Assembly: GCF_964204645.1 (NCBI RefSeq) | Contig: NC_134029.1 | Location: 6,209,001-6,273,000 of the forward strand | DNA length: 64,000 nucleotides | Origin: Tubulanus polymorphus | Taxonomy: Eukaryota > Nemertea > Palaeonemertea > Tubulaniformes > Tubulanidae | Reading direction: 5' to 3' | Part shown: positions 1 to 12,313 of the stretch, one piece after another | Layout: every line of letters starts with the position of its first letter | Position numbering within the stretch: position 1 is the stretch's first letter | Program-made: the position numbers and the translations under genes | The notes under the pieces: generated by a model | Database searches by the model: none | Told to the model about the DNA's origin: nothing | The model's input: only the letters and a program-made list of their open reading frames with translations

Positions 1-3000
1 GATTTCAAAATATAGCGCCAGATATGTGGCAGTAATGCGATACTATTAGAATGATCAGATCTAAATGTCAAAGTCTTTGCGCACGAGAATGAGGATTTAG
101 AAGCCATTTTCAGCCGTAAAGGTGCGTCAAAGCTTCCATGTATATATGCTAAGCCGTATAGTATAACCACTATTACCTTAATTTTTCATAGAATCTGCAC
201 GATAGCCGCAAAAAAGCTCGACAAGACCTTTCCAATAAGTATATCTATCAACGTTGGTATTGGCTTAATTTCCGGATCATGGCTACGAAATGAGTAAGAC
301 ACGTATTCAAGTAGAGAACCCCATTAGGAATATAGACCGCCAGCAAAAATAGAAGATACCTTATTTCATAGCGATACGCCTACCAAGACAAAGGATGTTC
401 ACCATCTCGGCGTGAAAACGGATAATTGCGTTCAGGTTATTTTATCGTTACTTGCCTTTTGGGCAGTAAACAGGTTTTTACAGCTGAAATATCACATTCG
501 GCGCGCATTTCTTTATTTCATAGCAATTGAACGAACTTCAACCTTTTCGCAATGATCATGAATAACTACAAACCAGAGGTGAAACCCGAGCTATCCCGAT
601 GGCAATTTGCCTTTCGTCGACACGAAAATTGAATTTTCTAATTCGTAAACAAAACGAAATTATTCAATAGCGTCGGAATAAGAGAAATTGCAACGGACGA
701 CTTTTATCATGTTAGCACTACAATTAGAATAATTGCCGGCTTGATTCGCTGAAACAACGTTGTTTGCATTTCCGTTTGCTGCCTTGTAAATAAGAGATCG
801 TCGCATTTACATCAATAAAATATTTTATGATTGCGTTGCAACAAAAACAAGCGCAATTTATTTCCATTAATGATATGTTCTGATCGCTGAAGCCCTTCGT
901 ACTATAACGGCAGCAAAGAAAACCGTTTCGAGGCCAGAAAGTGCGTGTGATTAGAAGACAATGAACGTCCAGTTAATTGGGAATTAAATTTACGTGATTA
1001 CGGGCGATAAGTTTTCTGATTCTTCCATCGAATCTGAATTCGTTGAATACAGGTATCAGGGTATTTCGTCGTGTTTGAACAATTTATTCCTATCATGAAA
1101 TCATATTCACCGTATTCAACGAGATTCGTATGGAAAACCCACGATCCTCAATTATTGATCCAGTTATGAATGCAAATAATAAATTCCGAAGTCTTAATCT
1201 AACAAATTGAAATAAAGGTATATCGATTAGTCAAGATCGAAACGTACACAACGGATAAAGACCCTATGATGATCATTACTTTTCATACATTGGAGTTGAT
1301 GAGTCAGATTTTCTAAAGGAAAATCATCATTTATGTACGGGTACATACCTGCGATTGAAAATTGAAGTAAACTCCAGCGTTTCCACTCGATCAACTCGCA
1401 TCCGTCCATTTTGTTTGTATTCGTAGGGTATATTGCTAACTTCATATATAGATATATTTATATATCCGAAGCTTGTCGATGTCGGAAGATTCTGCTGCTA
1501 CACTGAACTGCGAGAGCAAGTCAATCTTTCTATCGATCACATTTGCGAGCGTCGCCGAAACACCATTCTCTTTTCGAGCTGCTCGCGTCAAATCCATAAT
1601 ACAGAGAGGAAAGCGTGTTCCTGACAACGGGAGGTTTATGTTACGTAGATTTCTGATAGATCTGCGGGTTTTAATGAAAGCGGATAATGAAAAATACTAA
1701 TTTAATCTTCGTTGCGGTAGACATGTTGTAGGTAGACTGCCCAACGCCGCGGGCGTATGAAAAATATAAGCGGCAGGGATAAGTATGACATAGCGTACAT
1801 ACTGCCCCTGCAGACGTTGTCAATTAGACATAACACCGGAATATCGGTAAATCCACTGCTTAACCATTGCTCGTCGCATGGCTTAGCCGAAGATATGAGT
1901 TTGATAGAATTTAAACTGCTTTCTCGAGTGGCTGGGAATTTTGAAACTAAGGCCAGTGTGAACATCCGGTATGGACCTTCAGATCGTATTTACAGTCAGG
2001 GTCCGTTTTAATGGCATCCTTTTCGATGCCATTGATCGCTATACGCCAACGTTTTTCAGTGAACAAATTTTCCTAATCTAATTCAAATTCGATAAAAAAC
2101 CGCCACGTGTTCCATTGGTCCCAACAGGGACATTATAACGGGCTTTCACTGTTTATGTATCAGTCTAGCTACTGTTTGCTCAGTCGTTGTTTTACGTCAT
2201 TGTCAAACACACATCGCCTCATGATATTATTTTAGTAAAAATTCGATTTACCGATACATTAGAATTTCGCAAGTATTGAGTCCAACCATTACCTATTCCC
2301 CATCAGAGCAGTTTTGATGTTGTAAAAACAGCGTAATGTCGGAGTTTACTCCGAACAAAACAAAAATCGCCCACCTCTTTACATATATACGTATAGAGAC
2401 AACGTAAGGCACGACCTTTTCACCGTCATATCTTGTGATCTTAAACAATCAGTAAAAAAGCATCAGCCTTCTTCTGCTAGCAGTAATCAAGGATCAGTTT
2501 CGGCATCATCAGCAATGCGGTATAATTGAATTCAGTTAACACTTTTGTCAGCGGCGTCGACTAGTTGCAATAATGATTAGTTTCGCGATGTAACTGATGT
2601 GGACGCAGTTATAAGATGAAAAATCTCACACTAGAAATCAATTTGAATATTTATTAATCGACTGAAAGTACGTAGTTACGGCTGTTGACTGTTGACGTTA
2701 ATTAACAGGAAATTAGGCAGAGCTATTAGACTTCAAATTGATGTAATTCTAGGCTTCGCATCGTCCATCCGCATTTATTGAAATGTCGCCTCTAACTCGT
2801 AGAACTAACATCTTTTTGATTCATCCATTCAGTGCTGATTAAACGTCAAAACAGATTTTTCGTAAGTGACGGTTAGAAATGTTTCTGGATGTAATTTCTT
2901 ACAGCTGAGTGATCGGATATTCACCATAGCATTGAACCACGAATGAACAGATAGTTGTTGTCAATATGTGAAATTATACCTATCAAGTAAAATTTTCATT

Positions 3001-4388
3001 GGGATTAGATATCTGAAAAGCTTGAAATCCACTCAATGAACTATACTGTATAGACTTTGCCCAAGTCAGATCCGTTTAACTCGGATGACCGTTCAGCTCG
3101 GATCTTTTTAAATATATTTTTTGACACTGTAAATGAAATAAACAGCATACAACTCGCATATCACTCAAATCGGACACATTTCTACTGTCCTAAAAGATTT
3201 GACTTGAGCGAAGTCTACCGCAATATGAAATGTTACAGACTATACGAAAATGGTATTTATCAAATTTCTCGGAAATTGATGTCAGAAAAGAGTTTTGCTT
3301 CCGATCCTCAATTCAGATAATACGATTACATTGATGCATTCTTCACTCGACTCAGCGCGCAAATACGAAAATATACATCGATCGTATTTCATCAACAAGA
3401 AATCATCATCTTTCGATGACGCCATCCATCGGAGAGCGTTGATGTATTCGTGGTTTTGTATGTATCCCGAATGATAAGTATATGGCAGCATCCTCGTGAA
3501 CAGCTCACAAAAAAACCTTCGGATATTCAGCAGACGAAGTATCGTGTGACGCATGTTCATTGGAAATTGCAATTTTGCGTGAATTCCAAAACCATTATTG
3601 ACAGAACGCCAAACTTGCAATCGGTGATCTCCGTTAGATGCACTTTTTACTACACGAATCAATGTTGATTGTATGTTTTACCATGTAATTCTCTTGTGTG
3701 TTTCGTGATAGGTTTGATCAGGGAGGCTTCACGCCTCCTTGGTATAACGGACGACCTACCGGACGTTTGGCGACCACCAACGCGCTTTCAGCGATAATCG
3801 ACTATTCGGTGCATGCGGATGCTAGTTTTGGCCGAGGCAAAGAAGTATAAGTATCGAATTATATTCTCAAAACCTACGCGGATTGCGGTAGAATATCAAG
3901 TCGGGGTCCATTTTCGTAGGTCATCTACGAGAAAACAACGAGAAAAGGCCTCGACTAACTCGGGTTTATAATCCTTTTTACAGTTTCCAGGCGCTATATT
4001 TTTGGTACTCGCTGGGTCCGTATTGTCCCTATTTTTTCTAATTCAATCTTTTTATTTCATTCATATCACTGGATTGGAAAAGAAAATAGATAGTAGGGAA
4101 AGCGAAGTCTATTATGTTGATCTGTTTAATCAGTCATAATATAGGAAATATAATTTTAATTTCGAGGCATCGTTTTCATTGTCGATTCCCTTTTTCTGTT
4201 AGTCTCCGTCAATCTGAGTTTGAAAATGATACTCCTGAAATTGATGGATGGATGTAAGTATGCTGGAAATACGATGCATTTATATAGTTATTTCATCAGT
4301 TCAAGGTCCAAGTTCAACATAGATTTTGTATAATTTGGTAACGAAATTAGACGACTATATTCTTCCTTATGCATTTTTATACCTTGAA
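1..4388. other. gene-poor region, no supported gene
   Basis: I see no exon chain, RNA gene or conserved domain here. Open frames are short and none has recognisable composition. A 126-codon open frame on the minus strand (3662-3282) has no family signature and no clear splice context. A TTTATT at 4051-4056, which is AATAAA on the minus strand, is a reasonable poly(A) signal for the protease gene ending at 4389. Confidence 0.5.
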
Positions 4389-7300
4389 TTAAAGGCACAC
4401 TAATGCAGCTCCGGACCAAGTACCATCGGCTAAGCAAGTCCTACTTTCATCTCCTGACTGGTATATGAGCCCTGGTTTACAGCGATATGTGATAATTTGG
4501 CTTTGATAATATGTACTTGATGGTAGAACCCCGTCGTGGTCTATCGTGGTTGTATCATCGCTGATATCATCTGGGGGACTGCACACAGCGCCTTCGTCTA
4601 CAACAAACAAGACGAAGAAAATGGTTTTTGATTTTGAATTTAGGGAGTTTATGATAAGTGCCAATCGGTGCTATAAGTCTACCTGGTTTTAAAATGGCTT
4701 GAACTGAATAGTTTCGACATTCGGACCAATACGTCGAGAAACCACCCAGTGTCTCACCCACCGCTGGAAACTGATCATAAATCATCCATTTTTTCATGAC
4801 GGCGTTCTCTTGTTCAGGAGTCGTTGGAACGCATTTAGTATATGCCAATGGCTGGACTTCGTTCGATACATACGCCCATCCCAATACGTCACCTGCTTTG
4901 GCAGAAATTCGCTCGGTCGAGTTAAGAGGGATGGTCATCATCGTACCAGCAAATGTTTGGACGTAGGTCTCGCCGACGAGCAGAAAAGTGTTATCGCTGA
5001 CTAGCCGCCATACTTGAAAATGGACGGCTCTACTGCTGTCAGTGAAAAATGCCCATTCAATAATGGAACCATCGACAGGGATAGTTAGGGACTTAATAAT
5101 GTTGACATGTCTGTTTACATCTCTGTAGTGCTGAGGCACCATACCGTGTCCGATTGTTATTTGTAGTTCGTGGATGCCTAGAAAGTAAAACACCCTAACG
5201 CATTCATTAACTTCATTTTTATGAATGTCCAGCTGATATTGTATTATCGTTATGTATAGTAAAATCAACCAACCATCAACGATATCTAATTAAGATAGCA
5301 AACTCTGCTGGGCTACTACTACTGTAGACTCTTATTGCATTAATGTACGTACTCTGGCAGTTAGGAACAGCTCCAATCCATGTTTCATTTCCCATGCAAA
5401 CTCGGTGAAATTCCTCCTCAGTGGGACTGACGAAGCCAGTTAGACAGGCATATGACGCTACATTTCCCTGATGATAAGTCGCCAATGTTCCATCCATGAG
5501 AGAAGCATTCTGGTAAAGTGGCGGGACAGAACATCCATCTGAAAAAAAAGCCACTCACTCGATTACTCGTTAGGTATACGGTGACAAGTATGGTGATTCT
5601 AAATGAAGGAAAGGAAGTAGAACAACCTTGTTTGCAAAGTTGGTCGGCACATAGTCCACAAGTTCGAGGACAAAATGACTTGGCATAAGATTCGTATTGC
5701 GTACACATCACTGGTATTCTTAACAAGAGGCCGGGACAGTCCTCGTCTTGAACATCCTCGCAACTGGATGATACTGAAAATAATGTGAAAATCGACAATG
5801 AAAAATAGCAATATTCCCCAGCCGATTGTTTTTTTTATTTTCGACAGACGATTAAGTCACATACCAGGAGATGCACTGCCCGCACATACAAATGGTTTTG
5901 TTAATTCACAGTCAGAGCTTTGCCACGAACCACTTGGCATCAAAACTCCGCAGTCGTCATTATCGGTTCCCCAATCCCAATTGCTGTATCCAGCAAACGG
6001 CATGCCTCCCCATGTCCAATCTCCATTTACATTTTTCTCTAGACCGATCCACGCTGATGAAGAATAGTCGAGCTGTGTGACACTGAATTCAAAAGATGGC
6101 AAAAATCTTTACAATTTCCAATTTTACTCACAAAATCATTCCGCTGATTACGTACATGAGATTTCGAACGATTCCATTCTCTTGTGAGTCATGAATGTTG
6201 GCCAGCGAGTAGCCTGAATTTGGACAAGTAGCTTTCGCTTCAGCCTGGGACATTCGCTTTTTAGATAAGCGAAAGCAGTGACCATTATGCTCATAATCAC
6301 CAACACTACAACCTAGAAATTGAAATTAGAAATCTTCGGGGTATGGCGTCATTCGCGACTGATCAAAGTTGTTTTTTGACAGAATCTGTTTGATTTGACG
6401 CATTGAAACTTCGTATATAGCGTCGCTCGATTCGGTTTCTGGAAACGCATTGTATTATTATCAACGCAATAAACGATGGTATATTATCATTTACCGCTGC
6501 AACTTCGATCCGTCACAGACCATGCGCCATTACTCAGACACATGATAGTGTGTATAGCATCGCCGCCATTAGCACAAGATAGTTGGACAACATCGCCGAC
6601 ATGGTAGCTCGACTTGGCAATGGAAATCATCTGTTCTACCGTTGCATTGTATTCCGGGGGTTGGCAGCTAACACAAAACGCTGAAAATAATATACATTCA
6701 ATTCTATGATTTCAGCTTACTTCAAAATCGTATTCTTTGTAATCTTTGATTTTACATTCATTTTCTTCACTTAATAAATGCTTATACTTGCCGAATCTAC
6801 TGAGGGATATCATTCGATGCCTTACCTTTAACAGGCGGGTTCCCACAGTGGTTACAGGAGGCGTGGCAGCCGATGAATCCTGCGAGGGAATCACAAAATA
6901 ACGAATCGGAAGTCTTCATTTCTAGACAGTTCGAATACGAATCGGTGCACTCATCTATTGGAAAAATAGGCAATATGTGAGCAATGGATTAAGACGTGTC
7001 GGATTTTAGTTATCAAATCACATCTTCATTTTAGATTAATGCTTCGATACCTAATAGACATGGGTCACATAGATGTTGCTGGCATGATTTGGTATCCGTA
7101 TAACACCACGGTGCAGGCCCTCCATCTGGATTTCTACAGTAGCTATGGCCGCCCTGGATGCCGGTTCCTATATAACTGAAAGTTATATTTTACATATTAT
7201 TTTATGCAACGATGGGTCATTTTCGCTAGTTAATAATAATAGAATTTCTTCCACTTACTCAGGATTCAACGGATGCACCGAACATTTTGGATCCACTTGT

Positions 7301-10300
7301 TCCCAGTTTACGCATGGTATGTATTCTTTGGTATAGCTTACATTGCCGGCGTATGAAGCGCCTCGATCCGCTAGATTATAACAGAAATCATCCTCTGAAA
7401 CAAGAAAATGACAACGTATTTCATTTTCACTCTTCCACTTCTTCTCCCAACAATTAAAGACTACCATCTACTAGAGCAAAACGTCGTCTAAACAATTCTT
7501 TGCCGACCAAATCCAACAGTGAGCTGTTGTAATACAATCATTTTACCAGTTCGGTGTTGCCAAAACATCCGGAAAATAGAAATCATCCACCAGACGATCG
7601 TGTAGAAATTACCTGTGATGTATGATACAGAAGCAACGAATCCTTTGGCGTTGTATATTTCATTACTTTCGAAAACAACACTTGCGTAATTGGTTAGGCT
7701 GATGACGGACCTTGAGACATTACTGGTACCACAAAATCTGAATAAAATGATTAGCACAATTCAATCGATAATCTACCGAAACGGAAATCCTGGCACAATG
7801 ACGCACAAAGCGTTTGATATATCTAAATGGAAGGAATTGCTGCATCTAAGACGTTTAAATTCAGAAAAGCCAAGTATAACTAGAAGTGTAATTCTATGAA
7901 CACTTAACTGTTCGCCAGCTTGACCGGGAAACCTGCTGTAAATTATTAGCTTGTCCACGCAATCGACTGTGTGAGTTTCTACTTGAACATCGATTTCCTG
8001 AATTGTTATTTGAATGAAAGTATCTTCTGGAGCCTGGAAGATATTAAGAAGATACTTATCAAATTCTTTGCCATAGCAAGGCTTTTCGAAAATGATACAA
8101 AATCAAATTTAGACTCTTTGTATTTGACGTCTACCTGAATTAGCCATGTACAGTGATCTCCGTCGTAGTAGTTATTGGGCCATCCCGGTGACGTAATCGA
8201 TTCAATGGTGTTCGTACTGTTCAAAATGATATTGTGTCCGCATCCTGGAATATTAAGAAAAAAAAACAGATTAAACGAATAATGCCATTTAGTATGATCC
8301 AAGTATTAGTATCGGGAAATGGTGTGGTGGTGTATGGTATGGTATGGTATGGTATGGTGTGGTATGGTGTGGTGTGGTGTGGTGTGGTGTGGTGTGGTGT
8401 GGAGTGGAGTGGTGTGGTGTGGTGTGGTGTGGTGTGGTGTGGTGTGGTGTGGTGTGGTGTGGTGTGGTGTGGTGTGGTGTGGTGTGGTGTGGTGTGGTGT
8501 GGTGTGGTGTGGTGTGGTGTGGTGTGGTGTGGTGTGGTGTGGTGTGGTGTGGAAGGTGTGGTGTGGTGTGGTGTGGTGTGGAAGGTGTGGTGTGGTGTGG
8601 TGTGGTGTGGTGTGGTGTGGTGTGGTGTGGTGTTGTTCTCATTAATCGGGTGAAATGAATTTACCGTAATACAGAGGATAGTAATAGCAGTAATACAATT
8701 GGATTTCTCCCCACCATCCGCTGTGTTTTGGTTGTAAGGTTCCCGTAATGTTGTGATCGTCGGTACCAAATGAGAAGATTTCCATGCGATTGACTGTACC
8801 TGATGAAATGAAGATTCTACTAATATCAAAAAGGATTGAAACTGACTGAATTGGAGCATTCGATGAAATAGCCCTCCACAAATATAGGTTAATCATAGAT
8901 TCTTACCAGAAACCACTGGACATTCGGAGTGACCATGGAGTGGAATCAGATAAAAAGGGTCTGTGAGCGGTAAGTGTGTATCGTCATTTCCGGTGTATTC
9001 ATGGCAGCAAAATGTAATGACGGTCGAATCGTTTGTATAAATCCCAAATGGAAGCGGTCCGTACGTCTCATCTGGTTGATTAGCAGAGTATCCGTAACCA
9101 GCAAATGATACCGTAGTTGTCGACATACCTAAAAAGGAGGAAGCGGAAACTAACAGTGCGATCCTGTTAAACTTCATTGCAGTTTCCCTCTTTGTAAATA
9201 ATTTGCTTTCTTTTTAAAAATCAACTTAAAAAGTTATGTACTTTGGGGACAGTCGCTATTGGCTCCCGCAAAAATGCAGTAACTTCCTTGATCCCAAACA
9301 GCCTGATTATCGGTCGAGACAGGTATATCCGCCATACAAAATAGTTGGTAAATAGTGTAGAAGTCTAGCATTTTCGCTGGCTGATATACTGGGTTCCACC
9401 AGTAGTTATTGGCACCAGGTTGCACCGATTGATGCCGCATTGCTGGGGTCCAGTTTGGAACGGTTCCGCAATCGGCTTCCTCATCCATTACCATTGGAAT
9501 ACCGTATCTCCCTGATGGCCACTCGACTACATCTAAAATACCAAATGTTGCACATCATCTATTCAGTTACTTGTCTGTGGTTTAGTTCCCCGATCGAATG
9601 TTTTTACACCACTTAGATGAAATTGTTTTAAGCTCATTCAATTCTAAAGCCTATTTATCGCAAATATATTTTGTCGATTGTGTTGGCGTAAGTTTTTTGA
9701 TAAAGTAGACTGGCTGAATTTACCTGGGTAGCTGGCGCCGTCACAGGTTGGACCTCCAGTTGGTTCGGGACATATGCATTTACATGTGCCATCGTAATAT
9801 CCCCAATATCCTCCGTTCTGACAAGCGAGTGGTGTTTGATTTGAACAATTCTGCGCTGAAAGTGCAATAAACTGTAAGTGAAACTTCCACGAGTCGTGTA
9901 TGTGAGGTAAAAGGATTAAATCTTTTCTCACCGACGCAGCCATAAAATATCTGACCATACATAACATCATAATAACTGAGAGTCAGTTTAGAAACATCCG
10001 CTAAGTATACGTTATTTTCGTCTTTAACATTATATATCGGATGGCCGTTAGTACTGAAATCCTGTTGAAAGAATTGAAAATATTGGAAATTATGTGTATT
10101 AAAAACGCTCGAAAATCCTTTCACTCACCGAATTCTGTTCAAAAGGTAGTTAACAACTTACGAATTTGCCATAATGCATGACTGACGATAAGTCATAATT
10201 TATTGGGTATTTTGTGTAATGGGTTCCCGAAAAAAGATCTGTAAGTAGGGAAAGACATGAATTAATTTCGCACACAAGTTTCATCCTTGTAAGTAGATCC

Positions 10301-12313
10301 GATATTGATATGCAATTCTTTAATATCTTTGAAATCTAGTTTTTACCCTTATCAGTATTCTGATCCAAAGGATTGATGTACTGATCACGTTCTACTCGCG
10401 TTTGTTCGTGTGAGAATCCAAGGGAGTGCATAATCTCGTGCAATATGGTCGTCTGAAAGAGTTTCAGAATTAGCGAAATTCATGACTGATTTTTTTTAAT
10501 TACTGGTTCTATACTAACGGAAAAGTCGCATGATGATATTTCTTGTGCCGAAACATTGAGGTTACCAATGAAGGACCAACACCCCTCGTCACTGTAAATG
10601 CACCAGAAAAGAAATAATCGCGATCATATTCGGTGACAACCAAGAAGAGTCCGATTCAATGAAACGGACTTAGATCAAGGCCAGAAAATGTATGAATTAC
10701 CTGATAATAAACTTTAAAAAGCCGATGTGCGAAACTCCATAATCTGCATGAACGTTTTCGTAGTAAGGAATGAACTCCAAACACAGAACTTTTTCCAAAT
10801 ATTCCATTACCTTAATCGTTTTCTCTATCTGCCCTGTGCCTACAAATGATTTTATTACAACTCACATTCTGCCCACCTACACTTCACTTGTTCAATTACA
10901 GTATTGGTAATTATTTGAAGTGCCACACGTTGCGGTAATTATTTGAAGTGCCACACGTTTCGGTATTTTTGACCATCATCAAGTGCAACATTCACCTGAA
11001 TGTTCTTTGTACTTACCGACTGCTTCATCGAATGTGTAGAACACCTTGCCATTTTCCCAAGCCAATGAATCATCGGTTTGTATGGCTATGTCCCGTTTCT
11101 TACGGCTCTTTGTCCTTCGATCATGCGCATCTTTTTCGTCGTGTTCTCTCTTTTCGTGTTCAGTTATTTTACCAGTAACGAAATTATTTGAGCGTCGCCT
11201 TGCCTTGATTTTCGATTTCGTTTTCCTGGTTTTCTTTCTCTTCAATTTTGAGCCACTTCCCACGTTTAATATCGATCCATCATTTTGTTTTGATTTCAAC
11301 TTTTTAGCTTTCTTCGATTTTAGAGAACTAACTGCCTTGTCGATCTAGCGAATAACGTTAACAGAGAGCGTAACATTGACTAAATGCGTTGAAAAGATGA
11401 TTTCTGAAGATAAAAAACCCACCGACACCTGACAATGATCTTTCTAGGGTGAGATCGAAACATCGTGTTCTTTTAATTGTCTTATTGAATAAATTCTCTA
11501 TTTTCTTTTAAACTTTTAATCTATACAAAGTGAGTTTTTTTATCTTATAATCCGTGCACCGTGCTTTCTTACCGTCGATTTCCCTTTCGCTATGTCAAAC
11601 GCAGTACGAAGAACTTCTTTCTGGCTTTCCCCGTCGAGTTTCCCTTTCCCTGTTTTAACGATTCTATCGAGTCGTTCAACTTCAACATCCATGGCTGTTA
11701 GATGATTTTCATTTGCAAAATCGTCCTGAAAATACATGCGTTGGATCTTTTTGAATCGACATTCGGAATCGACGATTGGAATACAAGTTTAAGTTTGTTA
11801 CACACATTCGCGTTTCTGGAATGGCTTCCTGCATTTAGCACATGACTTAACCGCGACTTCTCACCGCTGGAAGGCTCCAATGTTCTGAACAGTCCTTCGC
11901 CGTCCAAAAAGATCTGCAATTGTAATTATACAAAACAAGGTGTTTTTCAAATAAACGTACCAATAATGAACCATTTCGGACGACAATTAAGAGATCTTAA
12001 GTTAATATATATCTAAATCCGATAATTCATAGATCATTTTCGGCGGATCTGTCAGTGATTACCTCGTTCAACCGTTTCGGGTTGAACTTTTTACCATTGC
12101 GAACGCTGTGTCCTCTACTATTAACACTCTCATTGATCAGATTAGCATCGGGCACGGGTGCCTTTGTCCCTAAGGCAACGCCCGCTATGCCCAAAATTAA
12201 GGTGAGTAGGCTGCAATGAAAGTGATATAGAAATATAGAGTATCCTCAATTACTATGTCGAGTGAACGTGGGTATAATTTGCTTGTAACTTACCTGAGAT
12301 TATGTAGTTTCAT
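4389..12313 (-). CDS. mosaic secreted astacin metalloprotease with ApeC, CUB, kringle, ShK, sushi and C-type lectin modules
   Basis: Exons on the minus strand: 12313-12294, 12210-12063, 11913-11806 (donor uncertain), 11725-11573, 11344-11017, 10839-10701, 10591-10519, 10452-10347, 10238-10162, 10061-9932, 9855-9724, 9532-9242, 9128-8907, 8799-8665, 8244-8135, 8033-7933, 7737-7613, 7394-7259, 7175-7051, 6954-6826, 6680-6495, 6312-6132, 6082-5865, 5773-5627, 5538-5353, 5177-4683, 4597-4389. All phases agree, giving about 1469 aa. Order: signal peptide; basic propeptide with a furin-type RKKR near residue 227; astacin catalytic domain with zinc motif HEIMHSLGFSHE from residue 328 and Met-turn SVMHY; EGF (about 430-471); ApeC (about 472-687); CUB (688-799); kringle (800-886); ShK (887-929); sushi (930-991); C-type lectin (992-1124); ShK (1125-1173); sushi (1174-1235); an unassigned beta-rich module (1236-1400); terminal sushi. 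All zinc ligands are present, so activity is expected. The only weak joint is exon 3, where the stronger donor at 11864 breaks the frame. Confidence 0.9.
4683..5177 (-). other. unassigned 165-residue beta-rich module in the astacin C-terminus
   Basis: One exon encodes about 165 residues between two sushi domains. It has alternating hydrophobic strands, the local motifs FQVWRLVSDN, AGDVLGWAY and PLAYTKC, and only two cysteines (in PLAYTKCVP and SECRNY). The pattern resembles a jelly-roll type adhesion module. I cannot name the family. A phase-1 intron on each side makes it an exchangeable domain exon. Confidence 0.5.
8317..8634 (+). repeat. (GGTGT)n microsatellite in an astacin intron
   Basis: About 318 bases of near-perfect five-base GGTGT repeat (ACACC on the other strand) lie in the intron between astacin exons 14 and 15, with a few GGTAT, GGAGT and GGAAGGT interruptions. 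Because of the five-base period every frame is open in both directions, so the open frames here are artefacts. Confidence 0.97.
8665..9532 (-). other. ApeC (apextrin C-terminal-like) domain inside the astacin protein
   Basis: Three exons (9532-9242, 9128-8907, 8799-8665) encode a module starting WPSGRYGIPM. It continues with the FCM, GSYCI and CP spacing, then VSFAGYGYS, LPFGIYTNDS, TFCCHE, DPFYLI and the closing asparagine-rich segment. This order of tryptophan-glycine and paired-cysteine motifs is the signature I know for ApeC domains. In amphioxus these have been linked to binding of bacterial peptidoglycan components. The domain assignment is from motif memory, not a profile search. Confidence 0.78.
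10906..10961 (+). repeat. 28-bp tandem duplication in an astacin intron
   Basis: Two adjacent copies (10906-10933 and 10934-10961) share the core TAATTATTTGAAGTGCCACA and differ at only one or two bases. They lie between exons 5 and 6 of the protease gene. This looks like a recent slippage event. Confidence 0.85.

Noticed and set aside
3282-3662. 126-codon minus-strand frame and overlapping plus-strand frame
   Set aside because: No recognisable motif and no linked exons; length is within chance expectation for this much sequence.
8317-8634. CRISPR-like or satellite array
   Set aside because: The unit is five bases with no spacers and the genome is eukaryotic; this is a simple microsatellite.
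8289-8859. Several long overlapping open frames rich in Thr-Pro-His or Val-Trp-Cys-Gly
   Set aside because: They are translations of the GGTGT microsatellite, which has no stops in any frame, inside a well-defined intron.
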